This document shows positions 1 to 7,462 of a stretch of 64,000 nt of DNA, one piece after another; the first letter of the stretch is position 1; each line of letters opens with the position of its first letter. The notes beneath the pieces were generated by a model. That model saw only the letters and a program-made list of their open reading frames with translations. It was not told the origin of the DNA and made no database searches. Both the position numbers and the translations under genes were made by a program. The stretch is from Streptomyces pristinaespiralis (GTDB taxonomy: Bacteria; Actinomycetota; Actinomycetes; Streptomycetales; Streptomycetaceae): positions 4,836,001 to 4,900,000 of the forward strand of contig NZ_CP011340.1 in assembly GCF_001278075.1 (NCBI RefSeq), written 5' to 3'.

Positions 1-524
1 GTCCGCGTGACCGAGCGGGCCACACCGACGACCGTGAGGGCCGGGCCGCCGGACAGGTCGGGGAAGGCGACCTTCATGCCCATGGTCGCAAGGAGCGAGG
101 AGTCGGCGGACAGCACGATCTCGCCGGGGCGCGTGGGCCACCGCCCTTCGAGCAGTGCCACCTTGTCCACGTCGTGCCCACGATCGCCCCGGCCGACCAC
201 CGTCATCGGCCACCCGGGGCCCGCCCCGTCCGACCGGGGGGTGACCGTCGCCGTACGGAAGGGCCCGGCCGTACTGCTCACTCCTGCGGCGCCCTTGGAC
301 CTCGACAGCTGACCGGGACTCACCCGGTCCGCGTCGAACTGCACGGACAGGTGGGCGCCGTGCTGTTTGCCGAAGGCGTCGTCGAAGGGCGCGCCGGACA
401 CCACGAGGAGCGATCCGCCGAGGACGGAGGCGGCCACCGCCATCATCGTGGTGAGCCCGATCACCAGCGTCTGCACCCGGCGTCGTTCCACCCCCGAGCG
501 CACCACCTTGCCGAGCGCGCTCAC
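1..524 (-). CDS. FtsX-like ABC transporter permease, N-terminal part (cut by the window edge)
   Basis: Membrane subunit of an FtsX/MacB-type ABC exporter; about 174 codons are visible and the gene runs off the left edge. The start GTG at 524 overlaps the TGA of the upstream ATPase gene (GTGA), which fixes the start and suggests translational coupling. After a basic stretch (ERRRV, residues 13-17) there is one hydrophobic helix at about residues 18-40, followed by a long hydrophilic, extracytoplasmic region, the usual FtsX layout of helix 1 plus core domain. The partner is the ATPase at 521-1228, and the divergent two-component pair at 1440-3421 is a likely regulator. The substrate is unknown; export of peptides or drugs is inference from similar clusters. 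Confidence 0.8.
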   Translation of the reverse strand, partial: MSALGKVVRSGVERRRVQTLVIGLTTMMAVAASVLGGSLLVVSGAPFDDAFGKQHGAHLSVQFDADRVSPGQLSRSKGAAGVSSTAGPFRTATVTPRSDGAGPGWPMTVVGRGDRGHDVDKVALLEGRWPTRPGEIVLSADSSLLATMGMKVAFPDLSGGPALTVVGVARSVTR

Positions 525-1228
525 CGGACGGCCTGGGAGGCGACGGCCTGCGACCGGACGTCCTCGATGATCCGGCCGTCGGCGATCTGGACCGTACGGT
601 TCGTGCAGGACCGGGCCAGAGCCAGGTCGTGGGTGACCACGACGATGGTCTGGCCGTCGGCGTTGAGGCCGCTGAGCAGCCTGCTGACGTCCTGTCCGGC
701 GGCTGTGTCCAGGGCCCCGGTCGGTTCGTCGGCCAGGAGCAGCGCGGGCCGGTTCATCAACGCCCGGGCCACCGCGACGCGCTGCCGCTCGCCGCCGGAC
801 AGCCGCCCCGGCCGGGCGCGGGCGTGCCGGTCGATGCCCAGCAGTTCCAGGAGTTCCGCCGCCCTGCGCTCCGCCTCGCGACGCGCCGTGCCCGCGAGGC
901 GCGCCGGCAGGACGACGTTGTCGGTGACGGTCAGATCGTCGAGCAGGTTGAAGAACTGGAAGACCATGCCGATCTTCGACCGCCGGTAGAGCGCCGATCC
1001 GGCTTCACCCAGCTTGTCCACCCGCACCCCGTCGACGGTGACGGTCCCCGTATCGGGCCGGTCCAGGCCCGCGATCAGATTGAGCAGCGTGGACTTGCCG
1101 CTGCCGGAAGGGCCGAGGATCGCGACGGCCTCGCCGGGCCGCACGGTCAGCGACGCCTCGTGCAGAGCGGGCGGGCCGTCGTCGTATCGGCGGCTCACCT
1201 CGCGCAGTTCGAGCACCGGCATGGTCAT
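521..1228 (-). CDS. ABC transporter ATP-binding protein (MacB/LolD type)
   Basis: Cytoplasmic ATPase that powers the adjoining FtsX-like permease. All motifs are present in 235 residues, a normal length: Walker A GPSGSGKST (about 39-47), Q-loop in VFQFFN (about 89-94), signature LSGGERQ (143-149), Walker B LLLADE (163-168), D-loop GALD and H-loop VVVTHD. The start ATG at 1228 has GAGGAG six bases upstream; a second in-frame ATG lies at 1222. The gene is first in a minus-strand operon with the permease, with which it overlaps by four bases. It is transcribed away from the histidine kinase gene, a layout common for HK/RR-controlled exporters in Streptomyces. Confidence 0.93.
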   Translation of the reverse strand: MTMPVLELREVSRRYDDGPPALHEASLTVRPGEAVAILGPSGSGKSTLLNLIAGLDRPDTGTVTVDGVRVDKLGEAGSALYRRSKIGMVFQFFNLLDDLTVTDNVVLPARLAGTARREAERRAAELLELLGIDRHARARPGRLSGGERQRVAVARALMNRPALLLADEPTGALDTAAGQDVSRLLSGLNADGQTIVVVTHDLALARSCTNRTVQIADGRIIEDVRSQAVASQAVR

Positions 1229-1439
1229 GAAAGGCTCCTCGGGTACGGGCTGTCGGCTGCGTGAACGCTAGGAGCGGGCCCGGCCCGCACGCGTCGCCCG
1301 CCCGGACCCATTGCGGTACCGCGCCGGTAGGAGCCCCGGAAACGTCATCCCTGCGATGTAGGCGGCTGACGTATCCGTTGCGGTGGGAATGCCCGTCGAG
1401 GCGGATCCCGCGGGGCCGCGCGGCGGCCACAATGAACCG
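1229..1439. promoter_or_regulatory. Divergent promoter region between ABC exporter and two-component genes
   Basis: This 211-base gap separates the minus-strand exporter operon from the plus-strand kinase gene. A CACAAT hexamer at 1428-1433 ends six bases before the GTG at 1440, the spacing expected for a -10 element of a leaderless transcript; I see no convincing -35. The exporter promoter must lie within the same gap, but no clear hexamers or operator palindrome stood out. Confidence 0.4.
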
Positions 1440-2726
1440 GTGACGGACGCACGTTTGACGTCGGCGCGGCTGCGGGGAGCCGTCCGCCGGACGGTCCACG
1501 ACGCCAGGCTTCCGAGTGGTCCTCCCCTGCGGCCCACCCGGCGCGCCCGGCAGTTCGACGCGCTGGTGGCACTGGGACTCGGAATCGCCACCGTCTACTA
1601 CGGCGTCGACAACGTCGACAACGTCGTGGTGCGTGAGATCGCCCCCGGCGTGGAGCACGCCTTTCCGCGCCCGTCCGGCCTCGGCGGCCTGGTTCTCATG
1701 GTGACCCTCGCGGTCGTCGCCTCGGGCGCCCTGGCGCTGCGCCGCCGCTACCCGCTCGCCGTGCTGTGCGTCGCGACGGCCGCGACTCTGGCGACACCGC
1801 AGAGCGTCCTGCGGCTGACCTTCTACGCGTTCGTCATCGCCGTCTACAGCGCCGCCGTGTACAGCCCGTACCGGGTGGCGACCCTGGCGGCGCTGCCGGT
1901 GTCGGTCGTTCTGGTCGGCACCTCGGGGAACTCGCTGACACCGATCGTCCCCAACGAATACATCGCCCTGCTGATCCTGGCCCCGATGGCCGTGGCGGCC
2001 GTCGGCCTGCGTACCTGGAAACTCCGGACCGACGAGGGCCGCACCCGGCTCTCCGCCCTGGAACGCGAACAGGCACAGGCGCTGCGCCGGGCCGTCGAGC
2101 ACGAGCGGGCCAGGATCGCCCGCGAACTGCACGACGTCGTCACGCACAACGTCAGCGTGATGATCATCCAGGCGGGCGCCGCCCGCAAGATCATGAAAAC
2201 CTCCCCCGAGCAGGCCGGCGAGGCCCTGCTCGCCGTCGAGGCGGGCGGGCGCGCGGCGATGACCGAGCTGCGCCACGTCATGGGACTGCTCACCATGACC
2301 GACGAGGGGGAGGGGACGGACACGGCGGCGGAGCTGACCCCGCAACCCGGCCTGAACCAGCTGGAGGCGCTGGTCGGACGGGTCCGGGACACCGGACTGC
2401 GCGTCGACCTGACCGTGACCGGCCTGCCCCGTCCCCTCCCGCCCGGCCTCGAACTCGCCGCCTACCGCGTGGTCCAGGAGGCCCTGACCAACACCGTGAA
2501 GCACGCGTCCGGCGCCTTTGCCGCCGTGACCGTCGAGTACGGCCCGCGGCGGCTCCGGGTGGAGGTCACCGACACCGGTGGGCGGCCGGGCGCGGGCACC
2601 GGAAGCGGCCGGGGCCTGATCGGCCTGCGCGAGCGTCTCGCCGTCTACGACGCAACCCTGAACACCGGCCGGCGCCTGACCGGCGGCTACCGTGTGGAGG
2701 CCCTGATCCCCTTGGAGACGCCGTGA
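1440..2726 (+). CDS. Sensor histidine kinase, NarL/HisKA_3 family
   Basis: Membrane sensor kinase (428 residues) that phosphorylates the response regulator encoded next. The N-terminal part has four to five hydrophobic segments (about residues 40-190), then a dimerisation/phospho-acceptor helix with ARELHD (His at about 231), and an HATPase domain with N-box ALTNTVKHA, DTGG and GLIGLRER. It lacks a large extracellular sensor, so the signal is probably sensed in or at the membrane. GTG 1440 is chosen because a CACAAT -10-like hexamer sits six bases upstream (leaderless start); GTG 1383 and ATG 1389 are in frame but without a usable ribosome site. Its TGA overlaps the regulator's GTG. Confidence 0.9.
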   Translation: MTDARLTSARLRGAVRRTVHDARLPSGPPLRPTRRARQFDALVALGLGIATVYYGVDNVDNVVVREIAPGVEHAFPRPSGLGGLVLMVTLAVVASGALALRRRYPLAVLCVATAATLATPQSVLRLTFYAFVIAVYSAAVYSPYRVATLAALPVSVVLVGTSGNSLTPIVPNEYIALLILAPMAVAAVGLRTWKLRTDEGRTRLSALEREQAQALRRAVEHERARIARELHDVVTHNVSVMIIQAGAARKIMKTSPEQAGEALLAVEAGGRAAMTELRHVMGLLTMTDEGEGTDTAAELTPQPGLNQLEALVGRVRDTGLRVDLTVTGLPRPLPPGLELAAYRVVQEALTNTVKHASGAFAAVTVEYGPRRLRVEVTDTGGRPGAGTGSGRGLIGLRERLAVYDATLNTGRRLTGGYRVEALIPLETP

Positions 2727-3421
2727 CCGAGCCGCCGCGTGTGCTCCTCGCCGACGACCAGACCCTGGTCCGCACGGGATTCCGGTTGATCCTCGGCGCC
2801 GACGGCATCGACGTCGTCGCCGAGGCGACCAACGGGACCGAAGCGGTCGAGGCGGCCCGCCGCACACGTCCCGACGTAGTCCTGATGGACGTCCGGATGC
2901 CCGAGATGGACGGCCTGGAGGCCACCCGCCGCATCCTCACCGGCGCCCCGGGCGAACCTCGCGTCATCATCCTGACCACGTTCGATCTGGACCGGTACGT
3001 CTACGCGGCGCTGTCCGCCGGGGCCAGCGGCTTCCTCCTCAAGGACGTCACCCCCGAGCATCTGACCGCGGCCGTCCGCACGGTCCGGACCGGCGACGCT
3101 CTCCTCGCGCCCGCCATCACCCGCCGCCTCGTGGAGCGGTTCACCCGGCGCGGCAGTGACACCGCCGCCCTCCACCGCGACCTGGCCGCGCTCACCCCGC
3201 GCGAACTGGAGGTCCTCGGCCTGCTGGCCCGAGGACTGAGCAACGCGGAACTCGCCACCCGTCTCCACCTGGCGGAGGCGACCGTCAAGACCCATGTCGC
3301 CCGCATCCTCGCCAAACTCGGGCTCCGTGACCGTGTCCAGGCCGTCATCGTCGCCTACGAGACAGGGCTGGTCAGCGCCGGCGCCCACGAGGACGCCCAC
3401 GAGTCCGGCGAGCAGATGTAG
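2723..3421 (+). CDS. Response regulator, NarL/LuxR family
   Basis: DNA-binding response regulator of 232 residues. The receiver domain occupies residues 5-125 with acidic pocket DD near residue 12, phospho-acceptor Asp56 in LMDVRMP, and conserved Thr and Lys (LTTF, LLKD). A LuxR-type HTH follows at about 155-215 (LTPRELEVLGLL ... TVKTHV). The start GTG at 2723 overlaps the kinase stop (GTGA), so kinase and regulator are translationally coupled. The likely targets are its own operon and the divergent ABC exporter; that is inference from position. Confidence 0.94.
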   Translation: MTEPPRVLLADDQTLVRTGFRLILGADGIDVVAEATNGTEAVEAARRTRPDVVLMDVRMPEMDGLEATRRILTGAPGEPRVIILTTFDLDRYVYAALSAGASGFLLKDVTPEHLTAAVRTVRTGDALLAPAITRRLVERFTRRGSDTAALHRDLAALTPRELEVLGLLARGLSNAELATRLHLAEATVKTHVARILAKLGLRDRVQAVIVAYETGLVSAGAHEDAHESGEQM

Positions 3422-3427
3422 AACGAG

Positions 3428-3446
3428 GCCGGGACCCGGGCCCGGC
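3428..3446. terminator. Possible short terminator hairpin
   Basis: GCCGGG/CCCGGC six-base arms with a seven-base loop lie just after the response regulator stop, between convergent genes. There is no T-tract, as is common in Streptomyces. The stem is short and GC repeats are frequent here, so support is weak. Confidence 0.35.
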
Positions 3447-3541
3447 AGCCGGAACCAGCGTCTGTCCCGGTGGCCGGGCCGTGTTGCTCAACATGTCGTC
3501 GACCGGCTCGCGGGGACGGTCCTGTGCCGGCCGCCGTCGCT

Positions 3542-4504
3542 TCAGCATGCCGTCGCCAGGCCCGCGTCCGGCGGGCAGTCGCGGCAACGGCCCGGTTCCG
3601 CCGCGCGGAAGGCGCGTTCGCAGCCGCCGTCGCAGGTCTGCCAGGGGACGGCGGCGGGGGCTGCGGGCAGCGCGGGCAGCGGTGGGGGCAGTTCACGGAG
3701 GCGATAGGCGAGGATGCGGGCCGGGCGGGCCCGGAGCGGGCTGGGGAGGCGTTCCGTGAGGTGGGCGGTGATGTCCTCGGGGCTCACACCCTGGTCGAGC
3801 CATTGCGTGACCGCCGGGGCGAGTCGGTCGGCCTCGCGCCGGGACAGGATCAGCCGGCGGTCGACGATGCGCAGCGAGGCCAGGATCACCGCGGCGCGGG
3901 GGTCCGGGCCGGGGTGGGCGGCGGGGTCCGCAGGGGCGGCCGGTTCCGTGACGGCGGCCTCCCCGGCGGGCGCGGGGCCCGGCCCGTGTTCCGCTCCTTG
4001 TTCCGGCTCGTATTCCGGCCGTCGACCCGGCCCTTGCTCCGGCCCTTGCTCCGGCTCGGACCCGGGCCGGGCTTCGGGCGCGCGCCGCGGCGGTGACGGC
4101 TCGGACCTGCGGGGGCGCGGTGGCGAGGGCGGCTGGGGAGGCTCCGGCCCGTCGCCCGGGGGCACGTCGTGGAAGAACGTCCGGGTGCGGAGTCTGCCGC
4201 TCGGACCGCGCTCGCGGCGCCGGTCCAGATAGCCGTCCGCCTCCAGTTCGCGCAGGGCGCGGGAGATGAGGATCTCGCCCTCGGTGAAGTGCTCGCACAG
4301 GGCGTCGATGCGTACGGGTGCGCCGTCCGGCAGCGACAGGATGTAGATCGCGACGCCGACCGTGACCGCGCTTCCGGGGCGCTGCGCGAGGGCGTTGGCG
4401 ACCACGGTGAAGTCGGCGGTGAGGCGGGTGCGGACGTGGATCACCCCGGAGCTCGGAGCTCCGGCGGGGGCGCGCAGGGGCGCGTTAGACTGCCGTTCAG
4501 CCAT
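3542..4504 (-). CDS. Winged-helix-like DNA-binding protein with Pro/Glu-rich linker
   Basis: A 320-residue protein of a type seen across Streptomyces but without known role. Residues about 35-110 look like a winged helix (VTVGVAIYILSLPDG, then LCEHFTEGEILISRALRELEADGYL), similar to helix-turn-helix proteins of the replication-initiator/MarR sort. Residues about 120-195 are a low-complexity Pro/Glu/Gly linker. The C-terminal half is helical and ends with a Cys pattern CDGGC ... CRDC that could bind zinc. ATG 4504 is chosen because the HTH begins soon after and AGGAAGAGA lies about ten bases upstream; a longer frame reaches 4633 but adds an unusual leader. It is convergent with the response regulator gene. 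Confidence 0.72.
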   Translation of the reverse strand: MAERQSNAPLRAPAGAPSSGVIHVRTRLTADFTVVANALAQRPGSAVTVGVAIYILSLPDGAPVRIDALCEHFTEGEILISRALRELEADGYLDRRRERGPSGRLRTRTFFHDVPPGDGPEPPQPPSPPRPRRSEPSPPRRAPEARPGSEPEQGPEQGPGRRPEYEPEQGAEHGPGPAPAGEAAVTEPAAPADPAAHPGPDPRAAVILASLRIVDRRLILSRREADRLAPAVTQWLDQGVSPEDITAHLTERLPSPLRARPARILAYRLRELPPPLPALPAAPAAVPWQTCDGGCERAFRAAEPGRCRDCPPDAGLATAC

Positions 4505-4678
4505 CGGGAAGGTGTCTCTTCCTGATCGGTGAGGCCCTCGATCGGGATTGCCGTCCCGGCCGGGGGCCGTCATATGTCTGGGGTTGTTGCCGCGAACGTA
4601 ACCGCCAACTTCCCACCCCCGCAAGCCAGTCACTCGTCCGGGTGATGCGGGGGAGGGGAGGGAGGGCGGGTGGTTCTT

Positions 4679-4699
4679 TCCCCCAGGTTCTTTGGGGGA
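4679..4699. terminator. Hairpin terminator candidate
   Basis: Perfect seven-base arms TCCCCCA/TGGGGGA with a seven-base loop lie in the 274-base gap between the HTH gene start and the DUF397 gene end. It would terminate minus-strand transcription from the XRE-DUF397 pair. I see no gene in this gap. Confidence 0.5.
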
Positions 4700-4778
4700 G
4701 TTCGTGGCTCACCGACCCCTCGCGGGCGGGATCCCGGCGTGCAGCGAAGACCGGCGTACGCACCGGGTCCCGCTCGGC

Positions 4779-4994
4779 TCAGGCCCGGTCGGCGGCCTTC
4801 AACTCGCCTATGAACGCGGTCCAGGACACGGCCGCGAAGGTGAGCGCGGGACCGTGCGGGACCTTGCTGTCACGTACCGGAACCACGCCGGGGATTCCGT
4901 CGGCCACCTCGACGCAGTCGCCGCCCTCCTGATTGCTGTAACTGCTCTTGCGCCAGGCGGCGTCGCGCGGACCGGGAAGGGAGATTCGGGTCAC
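4779..4994 (-). CDS. DUF397 domain protein
   Basis: A 71-residue DUF397 protein, recognised from the N-terminal WRKSSYSNQEGGDCVEVAD block and the VRDSKVPHGPALTF block. DUF397 proteins in Streptomyces are encoded just downstream of WhiJ-like XRE regulators and are thought to modulate them; the biochemical role is unclear. The GTG start at 4994 has a strong GGAGGAGGA a few bases upstream, within the coding sequence of the XRE gene. The two frames overlap by 125 bases, far more than the usual few bases in such pairs. Confidence 0.9.
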   Translation of the reverse strand: MTRISLPGPRDAAWRKSSYSNQEGGDCVEVADGIPGVVPVRDSKVPHGPALTFAAVSWTAFIGELKAADRA

Positions 4995-5814
4995 GGTAGT
5001 CCTCCTCCATCGCGGATCGGATCATGTGGAGCGACCTGCGCGGGGGCAGGGCCGCTGCCCGGAGCCGATCGTAGGCCACCGCGAAACGCCGCACATCGGC
5101 CGGATCTTCGAAGAGTTGGCCGTGGTCCGCGCCTTCCGTGTAGGCGACTTCGGATCCGTCCGGCAGGGTCAGCACGGTCAGCGAACCGCCCAGCACGTCG
5201 TGCGCGCCCTCGTCGAACGGCAGGACCAGTACGGTGATGTGCGGCTGGGCGGCGGCTTCCAGCAGACGCGCGAGCTGGCGTCGCATGACGTCGTCCCCGC
5301 CGATCCGCTTGCGCAGCACCGTCTCGTCGAGGATCGCCAGCAGTTCCGGGGGGTCGGGCGGGTCGAGCCGCTTCTGCCGTTCCAGCCGGGCGGTCAGCCG
5401 CTCCTCCAGGTGCTCCTCGTTCCGGTGGGACAGGCCGACGCTCAGCACGGCCCGCGCGTACTCCTCTGTCTGCAGCAGACCCGGCACGACGTGCCCGGTG
5501 TACTGGCGAATCGCCGCCGCCTGCGCCGAGTACGCCATGAACGTCCGTGACCAGTCGGGGAACGACTCCCGGTAGACGTGCGGCCACAGGTCCACCAGCA
5601 GCCCGTCCGCTCCGAGCGCCGCGTCGAGCGCCCGCGCGAGCTCCAGTGTCGGCCGGGCGCCGGACGCCCGCTCGACCTGTGTGATGCGGGTGCTCACCAC
5701 ATGGGTCTTCGCGCCCAGTTGGGCCTGCGTCAGGCCGGCGGCCGTCCGCAGCCGGCGGACCCGGCTGCCGAAGAGCGCGGCCATCGACTCCTCGGGCTCA
5801 ATTCCTTTGGCCAT
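4870..5814 (-). CDS. XRE-family regulator with DUF5753 (WhiJ-like)
   Basis: Cytoplasmic DNA-binding regulator, 314 residues. The HTH is at about residues 15-70 (LRTAAGLTQAQLGAKTHVVSTRITQVERA) and is followed by a DUF5753 ligand/partner domain (FMAYSAQAAAIRQYTGHVVPGLLQTEEYARAVL, then ERLTARLERQ and VLVLPFDEGAH). ATG 5814 fits family starts and has GGAAG seven bases upstream; an in-frame GTG at 5922 would add an atypical leader. The last ~40 residues, arginine-rich, extend beyond where homologues normally stop and overlap the DUF397 gene. With the divergent ATP-binding protein at 5954 this is the classic three-gene set resembling the whiJ/abaA developmental locus. Confidence 0.9.
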   Translation of the reverse strand: MAKGIEPEESMAALFGSRVRRLRTAAGLTQAQLGAKTHVVSTRITQVERASGARPTLELARALDAALGADGLLVDLWPHVYRESFPDWSRTFMAYSAQAAAIRQYTGHVVPGLLQTEEYARAVLSVGLSHRNEEHLEERLTARLERQKRLDPPDPPELLAILDETVLRKRIGGDDVMRRQLARLLEAAAQPHITVLVLPFDEGAHDVLGGSLTVLTLPDGSEVAYTEGADHGQLFEDPADVRRFAVAYDRLRAAALPPRRSLHMIRSAMEEDYRDPNLPSRSARRRLAQEQLQQSGGRRLRRGGRRNPRRGSGT

Positions 5815-5953
5815 GGGCTTACTTCCGTTCCTTACGGCTTGCGGTGTAAGGCTGCATCCCCTTCCGAGCGTAGGACCGTCCGACCACTCTTGAACACGGA
5901 ACGTCACGATCCGTACACCCACGGATGGTGCTCACGGACGCAGACCGGACGGG

Positions 5954-6439
5954 ATGGGCGACGCGGTGCTCAAGACCACGACCACATCGGGCGAGGGCCC
6001 GGACCAGAAGCCGTCGGCGGAGGAGGACCCCGGCAGGGGCGAGGAGTTCGCGGCCCTGTTCGGTCCGACACCCCGCGGGGCGCGGCTCGCGCGGCGCGTC
6101 GCCGTGCGGCACCTGGCCGAGTGGGGCCACCCCGCCGACTCGGACCTCTCGTGCACCGTCGCCCTGCTGGTGGCGGAACTGGCGGGCAACGCCGTTCGGC
6201 ACGGGCGGGTGCCGGGGCGGGACTTCCGGCTCCGGCTGGTGCTGGAGGCACGGCGGGTCAGGGTCGAGGTCTCCGACGCCTCCTCGGCGGCACCCCCGAC
6301 CGCCGTGCAGGCCCCCGGCGCCGACGAGGTGTCGGGTCGCGGTCTGGTGCTCGTGGACGTCCTGGCCGACCGGTGGGGTGTGGAGAAGCGCGTGCCCGTC
6401 GGCAAGACGGTCTGGGCGGAGGTGACGGTCGGGACGTGA
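5954..6439 (+). CDS. RsbW-like ATP-binding protein (HATPase_c_2)
   Basis: A 161-residue cytoplasmic protein with a GHKL ATPase fold of the anti-sigma-factor/serine-kinase class. The N-box LLVAELAGNAVRHG is at about residues 69-83, with further ATP-lid motifs VEVSDAS and VSGRGLVLVDVLADRWG. It is divergent from the XRE regulator, as in the WhiJ-type modules, with only 139 bases between the two starts. It might also serve as a kinase partner for STAS proteins such as that at 7124-7462, but no operon link exists and that is inference. The ribosome site before ATG 5954 is weak. Confidence 0.85.
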   Translation: MGDAVLKTTTTSGEGPDQKPSAEEDPGRGEEFAALFGPTPRGARLARRVAVRHLAEWGHPADSDLSCTVALLVAELAGNAVRHGRVPGRDFRLRLVLEARRVRVEVSDASSAAPPTAVQAPGADEVSGRGLVLVDVLADRWGVEKRVPVGKTVWAEVTVGT

Positions 6440-6506
6440 GCCGCGCGGCCACCGGCCACCACGAGGCGGCGGGCCGCTCGGGCACGTACGCGGAACGTGC
6501 CGAGTC

Positions 6507-7106
6507 TCAGTGCCCGCCCTTCGGCTCCCTGCAGCCGCCCTCGATGTAGTGGCCGTGTGCCTCCACCTGCGCCGGGGCGGTCAGGGTGCCGGTGACGCAC
6601 GGGCCGGCGTGCGGGATGCTGAACGTGAATCCGGTGGCGACGCCCGTGTCGTACACCTCCACCGACTCCGGCGGGTAGCCGAGACGGTCGAGTGCCGCGC
6701 GGAGCGCCTTCTCGTCGTGGACGCCCTCCAGGCCGCCGGCGATCCGGCGGGCGTGGGCGTCGCCCCGGCAGCGGGCGTCACCGTCCATACGGGCCTGTGT
6801 CTTGTAGGCGTTGTTCTCGGCGACCCTGCGGGCCCACGGGTCGGTGGGGCCTTCGGACGGGGTCGGCTCCGCGGACGGCTCTGCGGGAGCGTCGGCGCAG
6901 ATCTTCGCCACCGTGGGGAACGTGCGGTCGTGTGCGGCCTTCGCCTCTTCGGCCCGTGCTTCGTAGTCGATGGCCGGCGCGCTCGAGGCGTCACCTGTCG
7001 GGGAGGCGCCCGGGGCGTCACCGACGACGGTTCCGCAACCGGAGACGAGGAGGAGTGACAACAGCACGGCGGCACCGCCGGTCACGGTGGGGACAAGACG
7101 TTTCAT
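6507..7106 (-). CDS. Putative lipoprotein of unknown function
   Basis: A 199-residue exported lipoprotein. A basic N-terminus (MKRL), a hydrophobic stretch and the lipobox LVSGC place the lipidated Cys at residue 24. The mature part begins with a Ser/Ala/Pro-rich linker, followed by a charged helical region and a small C-terminal domain with Cys pairs (ICADAP, ARCRGD, GPCVTG, GGCREP) that could form two disulfides. I do not recognise the domain. It is convergent with the ATP-binding gene and lies 17 bases beyond the end of the STAS gene, so it may be transcribed with the rsb-like operon. Confidence 0.8.
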   Translation of the reverse strand: MKRLVPTVTGGAAVLLSLLLVSGCGTVVGDAPGASPTGDASSAPAIDYEARAEEAKAAHDRTFPTVAKICADAPAEPSAEPTPSEGPTDPWARRVAENNAYKTQARMDGDARCRGDAHARRIAGGLEGVHDEKALRAALDRLGYPPESVEVYDTGVATGFTFSIPHAGPCVTGTLTAPAQVEAHGHYIEGGCREPKGGH

Positions 7107-7123
7107 TCGGGCACTCCGGCGGG

Positions 7124-7462
7124 TCAGGGCTGGGTGGCGGCGTCGCTGTCGGGGTGGAGCGGGAAGATCTGGTCGAGGCCGACGATGCGCAGAACGCGCA
7201 GAGTGTTGGCAGGGACGGCGACGAGAGCGACGTCGGCCCGGGCGGCGTGGGCGAGGTTTCGCGCGGCGATCAGGGCGGTGAGGCCGCTGGAGTCGCAGAA
7301 ATCCATGCCCTCCAGGTCCAGGACGAGGCGCTGGCCCGGCCGGAGGGTGAGCGTGGTGAGCCGGTCACGTAGCTCGGTCGCGGTGGTGTAGTCGAGTTGC
7401 CCCACGATCCCCAGAACGGGACCGGTCACGGCTTCTCGAGCGGTGATCTGCAGCGGGCTCAT
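7124..7462 (-). CDS. rsbV: STAS-domain anti-sigma factor antagonist (RsbV-like)
   Basis: A 112-residue single STAS domain protein. The core LVLDLEGMDFCDSSGL carries the conserved phosphorylatable serine (Ser58 in DSSG), whose dephosphorylated form binds an RsbW-type anti-sigma factor and frees a sigma factor. The start ATG at 7462 overlaps the stop of the upstream phosphatase gene (ATGA), so the phosphatase and its probable substrate are made together. It is the last gene of the RsbQ-RsbP-RsbV-like operon. No cognate sigma factor or anti-sigma factor lies in this operon, so its partner is elsewhere, possibly one of many Streptomyces RsbW paralogues. Confidence 0.92.
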   Translation of the reverse strand: MSPLQITAREAVTGPVLGIVGQLDYTTATELRDRLTTLTLRPGQRLVLDLEGMDFCDSSGLTALIAARNLAHAARADVALVAVPANTLRVLRIVGLDQIFPLHPDSDAATQP

